Shown in pieces: positions 23,801 to 34,115 of a stretch of DNA of 64,000 nt (position 1 is its first letter; every line of letters starts with the position of its first letter). The position numbers and the translations under genes are program-made. The DNA is from Aspidiotus rigidus (Eukaryota > Arthropoda > Insecta > Hemiptera > Diaspididae). The notes beneath the pieces were generated by a model, which was given only the letters and a program-made list of their open reading frames with translations, was not told the origin of the DNA and made no database searches. The stretch lies in NCBI GenBank assembly GCA_035079385.1, contig JAVHKY010000024.1:5704001-5768000 (forward strand), read 5' to 3'.

Positions 23801-26800
23801 TCCTTTACTAGGTAAAAAAATCTTCATAGTAGAGAAATATCGAACAGCATTCATTCATTTCGCATGAGGACGAGAAGTAGGCGCCCTCTATCAAAACTGT
23901 GTTGGCCATTTTTGGAAGCTGCCCGAAAAGGTGATGTTTCAGAAAATTGTTGAAATTTAAATTTTTTCTTCTTTCATGTTATTCTATATGTATGAAAATG
24001 ATGAAAAAATGCTCTTACTACTTTTCTGTATTTTTCAATATTGACGTAGGTATAGCCCATTTTAGTTTCATACGTGCTTATGGCATTTTTGTCGCATCAC
24101 CTTTTCGGGCACGACTCTAGTGCTGCCTACATTTGCATCCTCATGCGATTAGCTCACCATTTTATCGTAAATTATTAATGAAGGATTTTCCGTTCTTACG
24201 ACCATGAATAGATTTGATTGTCGAGAATGAAAAAACGTGTGTTTGTCCAATAATCGATGTTGTAGTCGCTGAAACTTTCATGGTTGGAAGAGTAGTTGAA
24301 GGTTTCAGAGGAGCTTTTGACTGGGAACTGAATTATAGGTATTTCCCAGTGTTACCAGAAGATCGAAAATATCCCACCAAACCTTTCAAGTGCGTATTAG
24401 ACTTTCTAGATTAGAACCTACACCAAAGATTAATCGTGGGTGTATTTGGAGATTCCTTTCTTTGTTTTGTTGGGGGAATGTCTTCAACAATAACCTCTGT
24501 CTTATTTAGGGAGTTGACAAAATTTAGAGCTCCGATCCTCCATAGAGGAGACAAGAAAATCTCAAGCAAGGGATCTCTGAAAAGGATAAACTTGAAAAAT
24601 CTTGAGTTCTCTCCAAGAATAAAACTCTATTTTAGAAAATCAGTGCTTAGGCAGATAATCATGAAGGGCTACCGAATGTTGTTTAACAGAAGCCCTGTCA
24701 TGACCGGATGTGCATTCGCCATAACCAGTCGTTTTTATTGGGAGCTTGGAGGATATGACACAGGTTTGCAGACATACGGAGGTGAACAATATGAGCTATC
24801 GTTCAAAATCTGGCAATGCGGGGGCCTTCAAGTGGACGTTCCTTGCAGTAGAGTGGCTCACCTTTTTCGAAAAAATAAACTTCTACCTAAAGGCGATTTT
24901 CTGGATCGAGTAAGCAAAACCATCCATGATTTAGTAGCTAAGCTTTACTTCTCGAAGAGGGGGAGTCGGATATAACTTTCGTTGCACAGCGTGATCATAA
25001 CGTAAAAACAGGGACAAAGTGGATTTGAATCCTGCAAGCACATCACTTTCACCTATTCTCAAAGTTGAGACTTCAACCCGTCGTGGTATTTTATGAGCTT
25101 CACATGAGTCGTATTGACCTAATGGGGCAAAAAATGGGATTAATATTGAAGCTTATTTTCTCGCTGTGGTAGACTAGCAATTTTAAATACGTACTAGATC
25201 TGCTGCAGAGACTGGGAAAATGAAATAATCCACATTATACCTGCCTACCTAATACAAATACTTTTACTCTATTTTCTTTTCTCGTGTCTAGAACTACAAG
25301 CGAGTAGCTGAGGTCTGGATGGACGAATACGCGGAGTATGTCTATCAACGAAAACCTCATATCAGAACAATGGACCCTGGTGTTCTGGATGAGCAACGTA
25401 AACTTCGAGAAAAACTGAAATGTAAACCCTTCAAATGGTTTATGGAAGAAGTGGCATTCGACGTTGTAAGAAGATTCCCTCTAAAAGATCTTCCTGATTT
25501 TGGTTCGGGTAAGGTAAGATAGTTGAATCTTCGATTGGAGGATACAGATGTAAGATAAGGTGCTTCAATAAAATCAACATAATTTTAGATAATTCCACTG
25601 ACCGATAAGGAATCTTGCTTGACCGTTGTAAACAACGAGCACGTCCAACTACGAGATTGTCTTCCTACGAATGATGGTCAATATCAGAAGGTAGTCTGCT
25701 TCATATTTTTTAGCTTTTCTACGAGTAACAAGCTTAATAACTTGGTTCGCTTTTCAATGTAGGATTTTCTCCTCAGTTACCACAAAGATATTGAAATAAA
25801 GGGGACAAAATGTTGTCTGACCGTATCCGAATACGATCCACAAAAGTTGGTCTTTGGGCAAGCGTGTAATCGAGAGACAAAATCACAATTATGGAGATAT
25901 GATTTGGTAAATTTATTAGTTTTCATAGGTTCATATCACTGGGCTAGTTGTATTCTTACGGATTGATTAGTTGAAAGGTTTGCTTCGGATTTTATGGTAT
26001 TTTTTCTTCGATGAAGAAAGGGAACATCTTGAATTCTATCTTTAGAGGAGGTTCATGGACCGCGGAGAGTAACCCTCGAGAGGTATTTGAGGACATGAAA
26101 AGATGAGCTGCGATAACAAGTACTTGAGGCTTCAAAATTGATTATTTCATGACTTTTGAATAAGAAAGACACTGTTGGATACCATGATCCAGAATCTGAG
26201 ACTTCTTCGAATCGGTCATAAAAATCAGACTATTGCAGCCAAAAATTTCAGCTTCGACTTTCGGCTTCAACTTACGACCTTGGTTTGGCTTTCGGCTTCT
26301 GGAAAAAACAGCTGGCCTTCGGCTTAATTCACTTGACTTTCGGCTGATCGATATGTGAGTTTATGTGAAAGGTTTCGGAGAATTAGGCTTTGACTGCGGA
26401 AGATACCGATTCTCCAGTTTGTGTGGGTGACTGCACTACAGGCTGCCATGCTGAACGGCTGAAGAACTGAACTGAACCAATCTATCTTATCTTTATCAAT
26501 TCTTTGACGAAGCCAATCTGGCCTAGTAGAGTAATTGAACTTGAAATTTAAACACTCAAGCAGTGCATTCTTCTATTTTACGGGAACTAGGGAAGCTAGA
26601 AAATAGCTGAAAAAATTTGACTTACTTCGATTTATTAGGAAGGTTTAAAAAAAGCTGGCTTTCAGATTTGCTCTCATGAGTGAAGAATCTGCTGAATTTG
26701 GCTTTCAACTAGCTGCAATACTACGATAAAAATTACGCAGGATGTTAATCAAGAGTAATAACCAAATTCCTGACGAGCAGAGACATTTCTAGTTGGCAAG

Positions 26801-27217
26801 GCGCCACAGGACTCGAGGAATTTATAGGGGACTGAATTTTTGTATTCGACTCATGAAGAAACCTAGAATTTATATTTCAGGCAGGCAGAAGATGATATTT
26901 TTCAAATCTAAACTCTTGTACGAGTACCAATTTTCAAATTTATCATCTGACGGTGAAATGGACCTACTTAAAATAGATGTAGCATTGGAATCATTTCCGA
27001 AAAATGTTGTGACATTAACCTACGCGTGTGATTTCAGGAAACTTTACAATTTGTATTTGGTCGAGATGGTCTACAATGTTTGACTCATGATGCCACTAAA
27101 TCAAGACTAACATTGAAAATTTGTGATGAAAATGATCAGAACCAAAAATGGCTGGTTGAAAGAATAAATGACGACGCATTGGCAAAATGGAAAGAAGTTG
27201 AGCCCTTTATAGAGTGA
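17872..27217 (+). CDS. polypeptide N-acetylgalactosaminyltransferase-like (Pgant/GALNT), divergent active site (10 exons)
   Basis: Ten exons join without a frame break to 601 residues: 17872-18121, 18193-18346, 18957-19123, 23623-23811, 24212-24389, 24690-24909, 25292-25513, 25589-25690, 25763-25906, 27038-27217. Residues about 10-26 form a type II Golgi anchor. Family hallmarks are seen in order: GFN...SD, [49 protein letters not shown], then a C-terminal ricin-type lectin domain with CLT repeats and QxW-like SQLW and NQKW. The family adds GalNAc to Ser/Thr of secretory proteins. Two core motifs deviate: the DxH metal-binding motif is Asp239-Ser-Asn241, and WGGEN is Tyr342-Gly-Gly-Glu-Gln346. 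The later metal ligand His370 is present. Activity may therefore be altered or lost; this is inference. The intron of 4.5 kb after exon 3 is full of MITEs. Confidence 0.93.
19446..19600. mobile_element. hairpin MITE in GALNT intron 3
   Basis: Arms of about 45 bp beginning GTCTAGATTCAAAACCTC are near-perfect reverse complements and enclose a 65-bp centre. No coding content. It lies just downstream of exon 3 of the glycosyltransferase gene. Confidence 0.8.
20010..20434. mobile_element. inverted-repeat element interrupted by a hAT-like MITE
   Basis: The outer arms are ACGGGAGCTCAACTATGGCGGTA at the left and its near reverse complement (TACCGCCATAGTTTAGCTCCCGT) at the right. A second element (20035-20235) sits inside the left arm. 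Removing it restores the arm as ...ATGGCGGTATAC..., which fits the opposite arm. Confidence 0.75.
20035..20235. mobile_element. hAT-like MITE nested in another element
   Basis: A 201-bp element starts CAGGGGCGGATC and ends GATCCGCCACTG. It is flanked on both sides directly by GCGGTA, consistent with a target-site duplication. The terminal sequence is of the CAGGGGCGGAT type common in hAT elements. It has poly-T, G-rich and C-rich interior tracts and no transposase. Confidence 0.8.
20876..21358. mobile_element. AGTAT-ended non-autonomous element, copy 1
   Basis: About 480 bp beginning AGTATTACAG and ending with a near reverse complement (GTGATACT). It is strongly similar over most of its length to the copy at 26229-26722, including a shared internal stretch around CTTATCTTT(G/A)TCAATTCTTTG. 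Both copies lie in introns of the glycosyltransferase gene in the same orientation. Confidence 0.75.
21529..21926. mobile_element. TIR element, about 400 bp
   Basis: The terminal inverted repeats CGGTACATAATAGAGGTATGGAC (left) and its reverse complement (right) flank about 350 bp with no coding content. A flanking GTTAC word occurs on both sides, but a clean target-site duplication cannot be assigned. Confidence 0.8.
21999..22435. repeat. short tandem array of a dispersed repeat
   Basis: Three diverged units share the pattern GATGACGTCAT...CATGACGG...CAAG(G/A)GTAGTCCCAGTCTTATA. Related units occur near 31.40-31.46 and 31.94-32.01 kb. This is a low-copy family of unknown origin in GALNT intron 3. 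Confidence 0.55.
22546..22740. mobile_element. MULE-like MITE with 9-bp target-site duplication
   Basis: A 195-bp element has near-perfect terminal inverted repeats CAAGGTGTTTGAAAAGAGG...CCTCTTTTCAAACACCTTG. It is flanked by a perfect 9-bp direct repeat GTCTTGACC (22537-22545 and 22741-22749). A 9-bp duplication is typical of Mutator-like elements. Non-coding, inserted in GALNT intron 3, probably recent because the flanks are unmutated. Confidence 0.92.
23003..23341. mobile_element. hAT MITE with 8-bp target-site duplication
   Basis: A 339-bp element has ends CAGTGTTGCCGGT...CCGGCAACCCTG and a perfect 8-bp flanking repeat GTAGAGAT (22995-23002, 23342-23349), the hAT signature. The interior holds repeated GTGCCAC words and four tandem units of the form CTCCGGA(A/G)CAATATAAACCGG. 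It has no transposase and lies upstream of GALNT exon 4. Confidence 0.92.
26229..26722. mobile_element. AGTAT-ended non-autonomous element, copy 2
   Basis: Second member of the family at 20876-21358, in the last GALNT intron, same orientation. It ends GCAATACT, the reverse complement of its start region (CTATTGCAG). Divergence between copies is moderate, so neither insertion is very recent. Confidence 0.7.
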
Positions 27218-28901
27218 ACATCTCAATTATGGACGAGGGATTTTTTAATTTACAAAAATTGTGATAACTATTTATAAGTACCTACGTGTGGACCAGTCTC
27301 ATTGAAACATCTAAGGTTCCTTACTCTCGATCTGTCGGTGTTTCATTTTCATAAAATTTATTACTTACTACGTATGTGTATTGTCAATACTTTTATCCGA
27401 AAAAATTTAGGCTCTAATTCTTTGCACAGGACTAATAGGATAAAAATTAACACGGCTGGTCACAATACACATATGACCACAAAATAAGGTAAGAGCACAC
27501 ATTAATTAAGACTGGACAGACAGGAAAGAGGAAATCCAACCTACATAGGGTAAACAAGCCTACTCATATTTCTCCCTCGAGGCAGACACATACCGGTACC
27601 GAGGGAGAGAAATGGTAAAATTCAAAGCTTCAGAAATGAGTTTCCTCCCGACTTGACAATCACTACCAAACTTTCAATCGTTAGAACAGGTACGATGTTT
27701 AATGATTCATGAATGAGATGAGAACGGGGAGCGGTGGACAGAACTATGGAAGGTAGCAAACTTATGGGATCGGAAGGGAAGGGTCAGTTGGATCTCGTCT
27801 GGTGATTTCTAAGCTGCAGATTGAGTACGAAGGTTCATGCACTCGACTTTATTACTGTTGAGCAGGAGCAGAGAACATCGGTTGAACACAGATCCGCTGG
27901 AAGAAATCTTGACTCACAAATCACCAATGATATCGGTAGTAGCAATAGGTCCACCTCAGCTGTGCCTCAAGACTTGCTGAAGCAGGTTCTCTTCAGGGGT
28001 TGAACGGATACCTATACCAGAGGGCTAGGAAGTAACCGTAGAAGCAGCTAGTGCTCTTCTCCCCCCTTTTTCCTCGACTCCATAATTTTCTGATCCTTCT
28101 AAACTGTACCGCAACGTTTCGTTCCGCATGAATTAAAGTAATCATTACCATCAAAAAAGACAAAATTTTATCGGACTTGATTGATTTACCTCGATGAGAT
28201 GGTGATTCCTTAACCATTAATTGGGTGATCAATAAAGCTCTCGAGCGGCGATCCAGACCAGTCGGTCACTTGACATCTGGGACACTGTTTAGTTACAGCA
28301 ATAGAACAATGTCCAAAGCGGAATCTAAATTCTTATGACTAATTGAGTTGTTATACAACATAGGAACCAACAATCAGTGCTCCGAAGCCGAAGAATTTTG
28401 ACGTAAGAGTACCAACAAAAATCAAGTTTTAAATGATTTTTAAGCCAGTGTAAGCCCGGATGCTCAGAAACCATCAAGCTAATATAATAAAATTTCAATA
28501 ACTTGACCTCGATTGACCCTAATAGCAGCTGAAGAAAGTGGAAAAAAAAAATGAGAAACTTCTCAAAGCTGATGAAATTGTAAAAAACCGTTCAGCAGCT
28601 AATCCACATTAGCGAACAGGTCTCGAGAAGCCGTAAACTAAATTCTAAAAATGAATTATTTTCGAATTGTCTTCGCGTATGACTTGAAGAATTCAATTGA
28701 CTTTTTTCTCTTATATTCAACGCAGAACTCTCGAACAAATAAAAATGTGTTGACGATGGTGAATAAACATATAATTTGAAGACACATGTTAATCTTGGAA
28801 CAATTTTTTGCATCGAGAAAAAAGAACGGAAGAAATTATCTTTCCGAGAATAGCATTGGTATATAAAATTTGTATCGCATCTCAACTGAGCCACAATTAA
28901 T
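27218..28901. other. intergenic, no gene recognised
   Basis: The 1.7 kb between the glycosyltransferase stop and the next gene holds short unsupported frames on both strands (27302-27487, 27821-28003, 27993-28232, 28592-28894) and no clear repeat. Confidence 0.5.
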
Positions 28902-29950
28902 ATGGTATCAGTCGAGTTGGTGCGATTTTGCGGTTATTTATTGCTCTGGACTTCTTACGTTGTCTTTTTTGCGGACGAAGTACTTCGAAAAAGAGCTCAA
29001 AAAACTTACGAAATTGCTTTCCTCGAAAAGCATCGTGTTGCTATCGATCGACAAATGGACAACGGTACGTGTATTGTCAATACAGGGTGATGAAAATAGA
29101 GTTTTGATCCCATCTAGACCTACTTTGGTGAGGAGAAAATGTGTTTCAGTTTTGAAAAGGCAGTCGTGGGAATAAAGTATGAGCACTGAGCAGTCTGCTC
29201 GAGGAGAAAAGGCCTAATGATTTACCGGGACATGAATTATGAATGTTTCCAAGCTGTAAGTGCTGAATGTAGCTCCTTCGGGATTTCAGGCAACTGCTGC
29301 AAGGTCACTCCTTACGGCAGTCCAAACACTGTATTGAACAGTTTACAACAAGATTTAGCTTCAAAACATATATTTCCAGGTCTAATCATGGGTCGATGAA
29401 TAATTTCTCATCTAGATGATGCTCATTCTGTGTGTGCTTTTATTTTGCAGTGAACGAACATTTACCACTGACATTCGCACGCCGAGAAACGGAAACGTTA
29501 TTCAAATTGTGCAAAGAATACAGAAGCAAATATGACGTCGAGTATTACCTCAAATTACAATTCTTGAAGAGGGACCAACGACCAGTGGTACAGATTCGTT
29601 ACATCATTCTTCAATGGATAAATTACGAACCTAAATATGTCCGGGTTCAGGTGCTTCGGTGCACTCAAGAGTACGCCTTAATCGAAGCCGGGAATGACTT
29701 TTCTGGGTTCGTACTCAAAAAGTACGACCAACCTACTAATTTTCGCGATCCGAGTTTGTTATTCAATATAGATACGAAATTCTATTATCAACCAGAAATG
29801 TCGACATCCGCAGACTCAGGAGTCGGTTCATCTTCACGTCATAATGAATCCGAGGAAAATCGCCCGCAAAATAGTGGAGATGGAACACAAGTCACAACTT
29901 TTCTTCGTAGGATATCTCATCAAAATACAGATCGTCTTGAAAAAAGATGA
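28902..29950 (+). CDS. hypothetical signal-anchored or secreted protein (3 exons)
   Basis: Exons 28902-29064, 29194-29379 and 29451-29950 join with two phase-1 introns, giving 282 residues. Residues 8-24 are hydrophobic (RFCGYLLLWTSYVVFFAD), a signal peptide or N-terminal anchor. The middle exon encodes a Cys-rich stretch (NYECFQAVSAECSS...GNCCKV). The last exon has a Cys and an LRC motif 50 residues apart within strand-like hydrophobic sequence, then a Ser/Asn/Gln-rich tail from about residue 230 to the stop. The phase-1 signal exon resembles the small secreted family at 2.3-9.7 kb, but sequence similarity is too weak to claim kinship. The short first intron (129 bp) and the choice of acceptor for exon 2 are the least certain points. 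Function unknown. Confidence 0.65.
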
Positions 29951-32180
29951 TTTAAGCTCGAACTAGCAACTTAGCCTCTTGTTTTCTTTTTCCTGGAAAG
30001 TAAAACCTATTTAATGTTGTACTCTGTAGTTTTAGACTACATCCGAAAGTGAGCAGTGATCCCGTCGGTGTTCCCTCCCTGTGGCCATCAATGTACGTGA
30101 GCATCTCATTAGTGCTGTACCACCCTAAAAATGTATCCCCATCTTTGCCTATGTGGGCTATCTATTGAACGGGTGAGCTATTCGTTCTGTCATATTCTAC
30201 ATAACTTTTCCCTCCTATAAATTGTCCAAGTTCCGCGACCAAAGGCTCAAAACAGTGAAATTGGCTGTCAAGAACTCCGTCGACTTGCTTAGAACCCGCA
30301 GATTTCTAGAATTTTCTGTATCTTCTCTCGCTAGTTCAGTGGAGTCAGTACGGTATCTTCCTTTCATCGATAACTGGGAATAAGAAAAACCCTATGGCCG
30401 AAGCCAATATATCTTTTTCAAAGCCACCTGTAGCATGCTTGCTCCATTTTTCCCCTTTTCCCAGTAATACCTAGCCCGATTTGAGCCTAGTGTATTGTGT
30501 GTTAGGCTACAAAGACAACCTCAGTCGCTCCCCCCCCCCGTTTACTCCTGCTATAGTGCAAATTAGTCTCGAATTTCATACATCAGAAATCAATATAATG
30601 TCATTGATTATGTCGATATACGAGTACCAATGATATCGATCAAATCGAATAGATTCCACCGACTAGTGATGGATGATAGTCGATAATTTCATGCTATGGA
30701 TAGTTCCAAAATTTTTCCAAGGTACTATCGAGACTATTGATAGTCCCGCCAGTTTTTCTTGAAACTATCGATAATATTATTGTTTGGATAGAAAATATTG
30801 ATCAAGAGGAAAGTACTTATAGTATATATAGAATAGATACCTTTCTCCTGATCGTTATTTTCCGAGAAGAAATTATCTCTGTGTTACTAGATCATGGACG
30901 CGACTAGAAAAAATCATAAAAACGTGGTGCCATGCCAATTGCATGATTCCATACCGCCCAACTGATCTTAATTCATTGAACTGGTGCACATTTTCAAACT
31001 ATCGATAGTTTCTCAACCTATTGACGATACTATCGTTTCTTTTTGTAATACGCGATATTTCGATAGTTCCCAACACTACCAACGATCATAGGGATTATTG
31101 ATGTATCTATCATGATTAGTACGACGTCATAGTAAGGTCCCCCCACCAGTATTTCTTAGCTTAGTACGAGCCACGTACAGTATGTTAGACTATCTACCTG
31201 AGGTATCTCCACCGATATTTCTAATCAACCTAGTCTTGTATTGTGTATGTCAGGCCAAGCTTTTTGGGAGTCTGTTACGGACGCACTTATTCGTCTCCCA
31301 CTTCTTATTCTAGAATATATCTGATAAGCTATATGTTAGGCTAACCAGCGAACACGTGAACTCACTCCGGATCATTCCACCTTTTCGAATCGGGTCAAGG
31401 TTATTGACGGTGTCTTTGATGACGTCATAGTAACAAAATCATGACAGAAATCCATACTAGAGTTAAGAACACCGAGGGCTTCATTATATGAATACTGATT
31501 AGCTCATCCTACCTCTTCTATGTGGAATTTGATCCCACATTTATACGGATAGCCTAGGTACTATATTAACATAAAAAGAAGTCATTCAACCCCCTTTTGT
31601 TTAGCCTGTCTTTGAGTATATCCACAGACAAGGCCACCAAGAGCCAGATGGGACTCAGAGAAGAACCTGCTATCAGCTGGTCCGCACTGAAATCGTCGCT
31701 CACAACTTCGGGCTGGTAATTAATCATGAATTTATGATATCTTCATGAGTCCGAGTATCCATAAAATGTCGAGCTTGAGGGGAAAATTATCATTCCCCTT
31801 CCTTTCTCTCTACGGGGCTGCTCAAAGACTACCTGACAAGTTCATCCCGTTCCTCTATACATGCCTGTGCTGCATCAGGTCAAAATCACTGATGACGTCA
31901 TACTAAGCCCTGGGTAAAATTCTTCTCTTGATCAAGTCAAACTCAATGATGATGCCATGATAAAAAATTCACGACGATTTTTTCAGGGATAGTCCCAGTT
32001 TTATAGGTGAATAAAATGCTAAAACGGATTCATTTAATCTTTCTAGAACTTAAGAAGGAAGTATTCCTATGTCTTCCTGGATACGTATTTTATTCTATGA
32101 GCTCTACTGTTTTTCCATTTACATAAAACGACTACCATGAGCATAGCACGATATAAAAAGAAAATAATAATAAAAAACTG
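29951..32180. other. intergenic repeats, no gene recognised
   Basis: Apart from the element at 30664-31078, the interval contains dispersed GATGACGTCATAGTAACAAAA units (31401-31465, 31945-32010) and CCTAGTATA-type words. No supported open reading frame. Confidence 0.5.
30664..31078. mobile_element. hAT-like TIR element, copy 1 (ACTATCGATAGT-rich)
   Basis: About 415 bp with ends TAGTGATGGATGATAGTCG and CGATAGTTCCCAACACTA, an imperfect inverted pair. The interior is rich in ACTATCGATAGT words. A diverged copy in the opposite orientation occupies about 48990-49672. Non-coding. Confidence 0.65.
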
Positions 32181-32189
32181 AATTTTAAA

Positions 32190-32205
32190 ATAATTTATTG
32201 AAGAC
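32190..32205 (-). promoter_or_regulatory. polyadenylation signal (AATAAA) of beta-lactamase-like copy 1
   Basis: On the minus strand a TTCAATAAATTATTTTAAAA stretch lies about 60 bases after the stop codon of the beta-lactamase-like ORF. It is a standard AATAAA hexamer in a suitable place. Confidence 0.5.
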
Positions 32206-32258
32206 GGTGAAATAGTACGCTTACAGATTATTGAGATAACAATCACACTTTTTCCAAT

Positions 32259-34080
32259 CTAAATGTATTCAAGCTGCTTTTCTAGGGTGTGAAGCACATT
32301 TGTTCCTTGGTGTAAGCCTATCTTCAACTCCGAGATCGTACCATTCGCGCGATCGAACTCAAAAACCAGAGTGCTACGACCGAGTGTGAAGCAATCGAGT
32401 TTGAGTGGTTCCAATCTCCCAGGATCATATTGCGGGACTCCACTGGCGACCAATAAACACTTCTCTCGATTCAGACGAATTTGTACAGTCGTTGTACCGC
32501 GCTCGAATGTTCCCACGAATGACTCGAGATATTGCAAGTCATTCTTTCCGGAAAATTGCTTCGTGAAGACTATGAAGGGCAACGCCGATTCAAAGCCGAT
32601 ACGACAAGCGGTCACCTCACCCGAAGAATTGTGTAGAAAACAGCATTCGCATTCGTGTCCTCCATCCGTCCTCGCCAATATTTGACTGACCAGAATGAAA
32701 CCGTCGCCTCGTTTCTGAGGTTTCAAAACGTAGCGTATGTTGTTAAACGTGACTGATAATTCAGACTTGATAATGGAAATTTTGACATTCCCGTACCCCG
32801 GATGATGATAATTACCCAAGTATTGCTCCGGTTGATCCACTGGTTCTTCCAAAAAATTATAGCTATATGATTTCTGAAAAGACGTGAACAGTTTCGACAG
32901 CCATTCTTCATCTGATTCTTCTAAAGTGACATTCGCCATAATATCGTCCATTCTCTTGACCAAATCAAACAGGTTGTGGGCGGTAGTGTCCATATTTCCC
33001 AACAAGATATATGCGTGTTTTTTCTCAGGAAATAGAGCGACGCATGCGCAAAATCCGTCTGTTTGACCAGAGTGTGTGATAACGTACTGCCCTCGATAAA
33101 GAGCGATCCTCCAACCGTACCCATATCCTAGCAGAGTACTGAGATGACTGTCAGTAGATGCGTTGAAGAGCAAATCGTATACTTGCGGAGTTTTCAAAAC
33201 ATGCATTTCTTTAGGAACGGTCTCAGACATTTGAAATTGAGTCCACTTAATCATGTCGTTCAAAGAAGAATGTATGCTTCCGGCCGGTCCTACCATCGTA
33301 ATATCCCCACGCGGCAGCAGAGCGATACGCGTGCTATGCGGGTCAACGGTATGTCCCTTTGCAACATCAAAATTATCGGGTAGATTTTCAACCTCGTCAA
33401 ATGAAACTACAGATTGCGTCATATTGAGCGGATGCAGAATACGATGGCGGACTTCATGTTCCCATGGGTGCTTCGTTATTCTTTCTATTAGAATACCTGC
33501 AATCGCGTACATTATATTACTGTATTGATACATCTCACGAAGTCCGTAACTGAGGTCCAAGTATGGGATTCTTTCCAAGAGTTCGTTTCTCGGAGCTTTC
33601 GAGTGATACCAAACAGCATCATGACCAGGCAAACCTGATGAATGAGAGAGTAAGTCCTTAACATGTATGTTCCTCGTGATATATGGGTCGCTGAGCTGGA
33701 ATTCGGTGATGTGCTGAATAACTGGATCGTCATAAGCTACTAAACCTTCTCGCACCAAACATGCCACTAGGTAGGAGGTGAACGCTTTTGTACACGAGCC
33801 GATCTCAAATAGTGAATTCGTGGTAACGTGAGATTTCTCATCCGAATGATCGCGTAATCCATAAGGGCGAGTGAATATAGGTTCTCCGTTTACGATTATT
33901 GCGGCAGCCATTCCAGGAGTTCCAGTTCCATTGAGAAAGAAATTGAGCAGTTGGTCGATTCGTTCGAAGTTCGCCGTCGTCATAACTTTTCCAGCCGAGG
34001 TAGTGAATGATACGAAATGAAAAATCAATAACAAGAAAATAGTCAGTCGTACAAATATTTTGATACCACTTGATTGTTGA
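32259..34080 (-). CDS. serine beta-lactamase/PBP-like protein, copy 1
   Basis: An intronless frame runs from 34115 to the stop at 32259. The first in-frame ATG is at 33983 (574 residues). A hydrophobic segment (VRLTIFLLLIFHFVSF) lies before that ATG with no ATG ahead of it, so an upstream exon, perhaps spliced at the acceptor next to 34080, may supply the start. Motifs (frame numbered from 34115): catalytic SCTK at 107-110, YSN at 198-200 and HSG at 348-350, the three hallmarks of class C beta-lactamase and penicillin-binding-protein-like enzymes (Pfam Beta-lactamase). The C-terminal part (about 415-610) has two DUF3471-like repeats (EQYLGNYHHPGYG and YLESFVGTFERG). Likely a serine hydrolase or peptidase; the substrate is unknown. 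Similar proteins exist in animals (LACTB-like, gigasin-6-like), so bacterial transfer cannot be claimed from this sequence. Confidence 0.85.
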
Positions 34081-34115
34081 CTAAGCGCGAGATGATTATT
34101 ACAACAAGCACCCAA

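Noticed and set aside
24436..24689. Upstream extension of the open frame before GALNT exon 6
   Set aside because: Family alignment and the phase-2 acceptor at 24688-24689 place the exon start at 24690; the upstream part is intron that happens to be open.
32371..33528. Open frames on the plus strand opposite beta-lactamase-like copy 1
   Set aside because: They are antisense shadows; identical shadows occur opposite copy 2.
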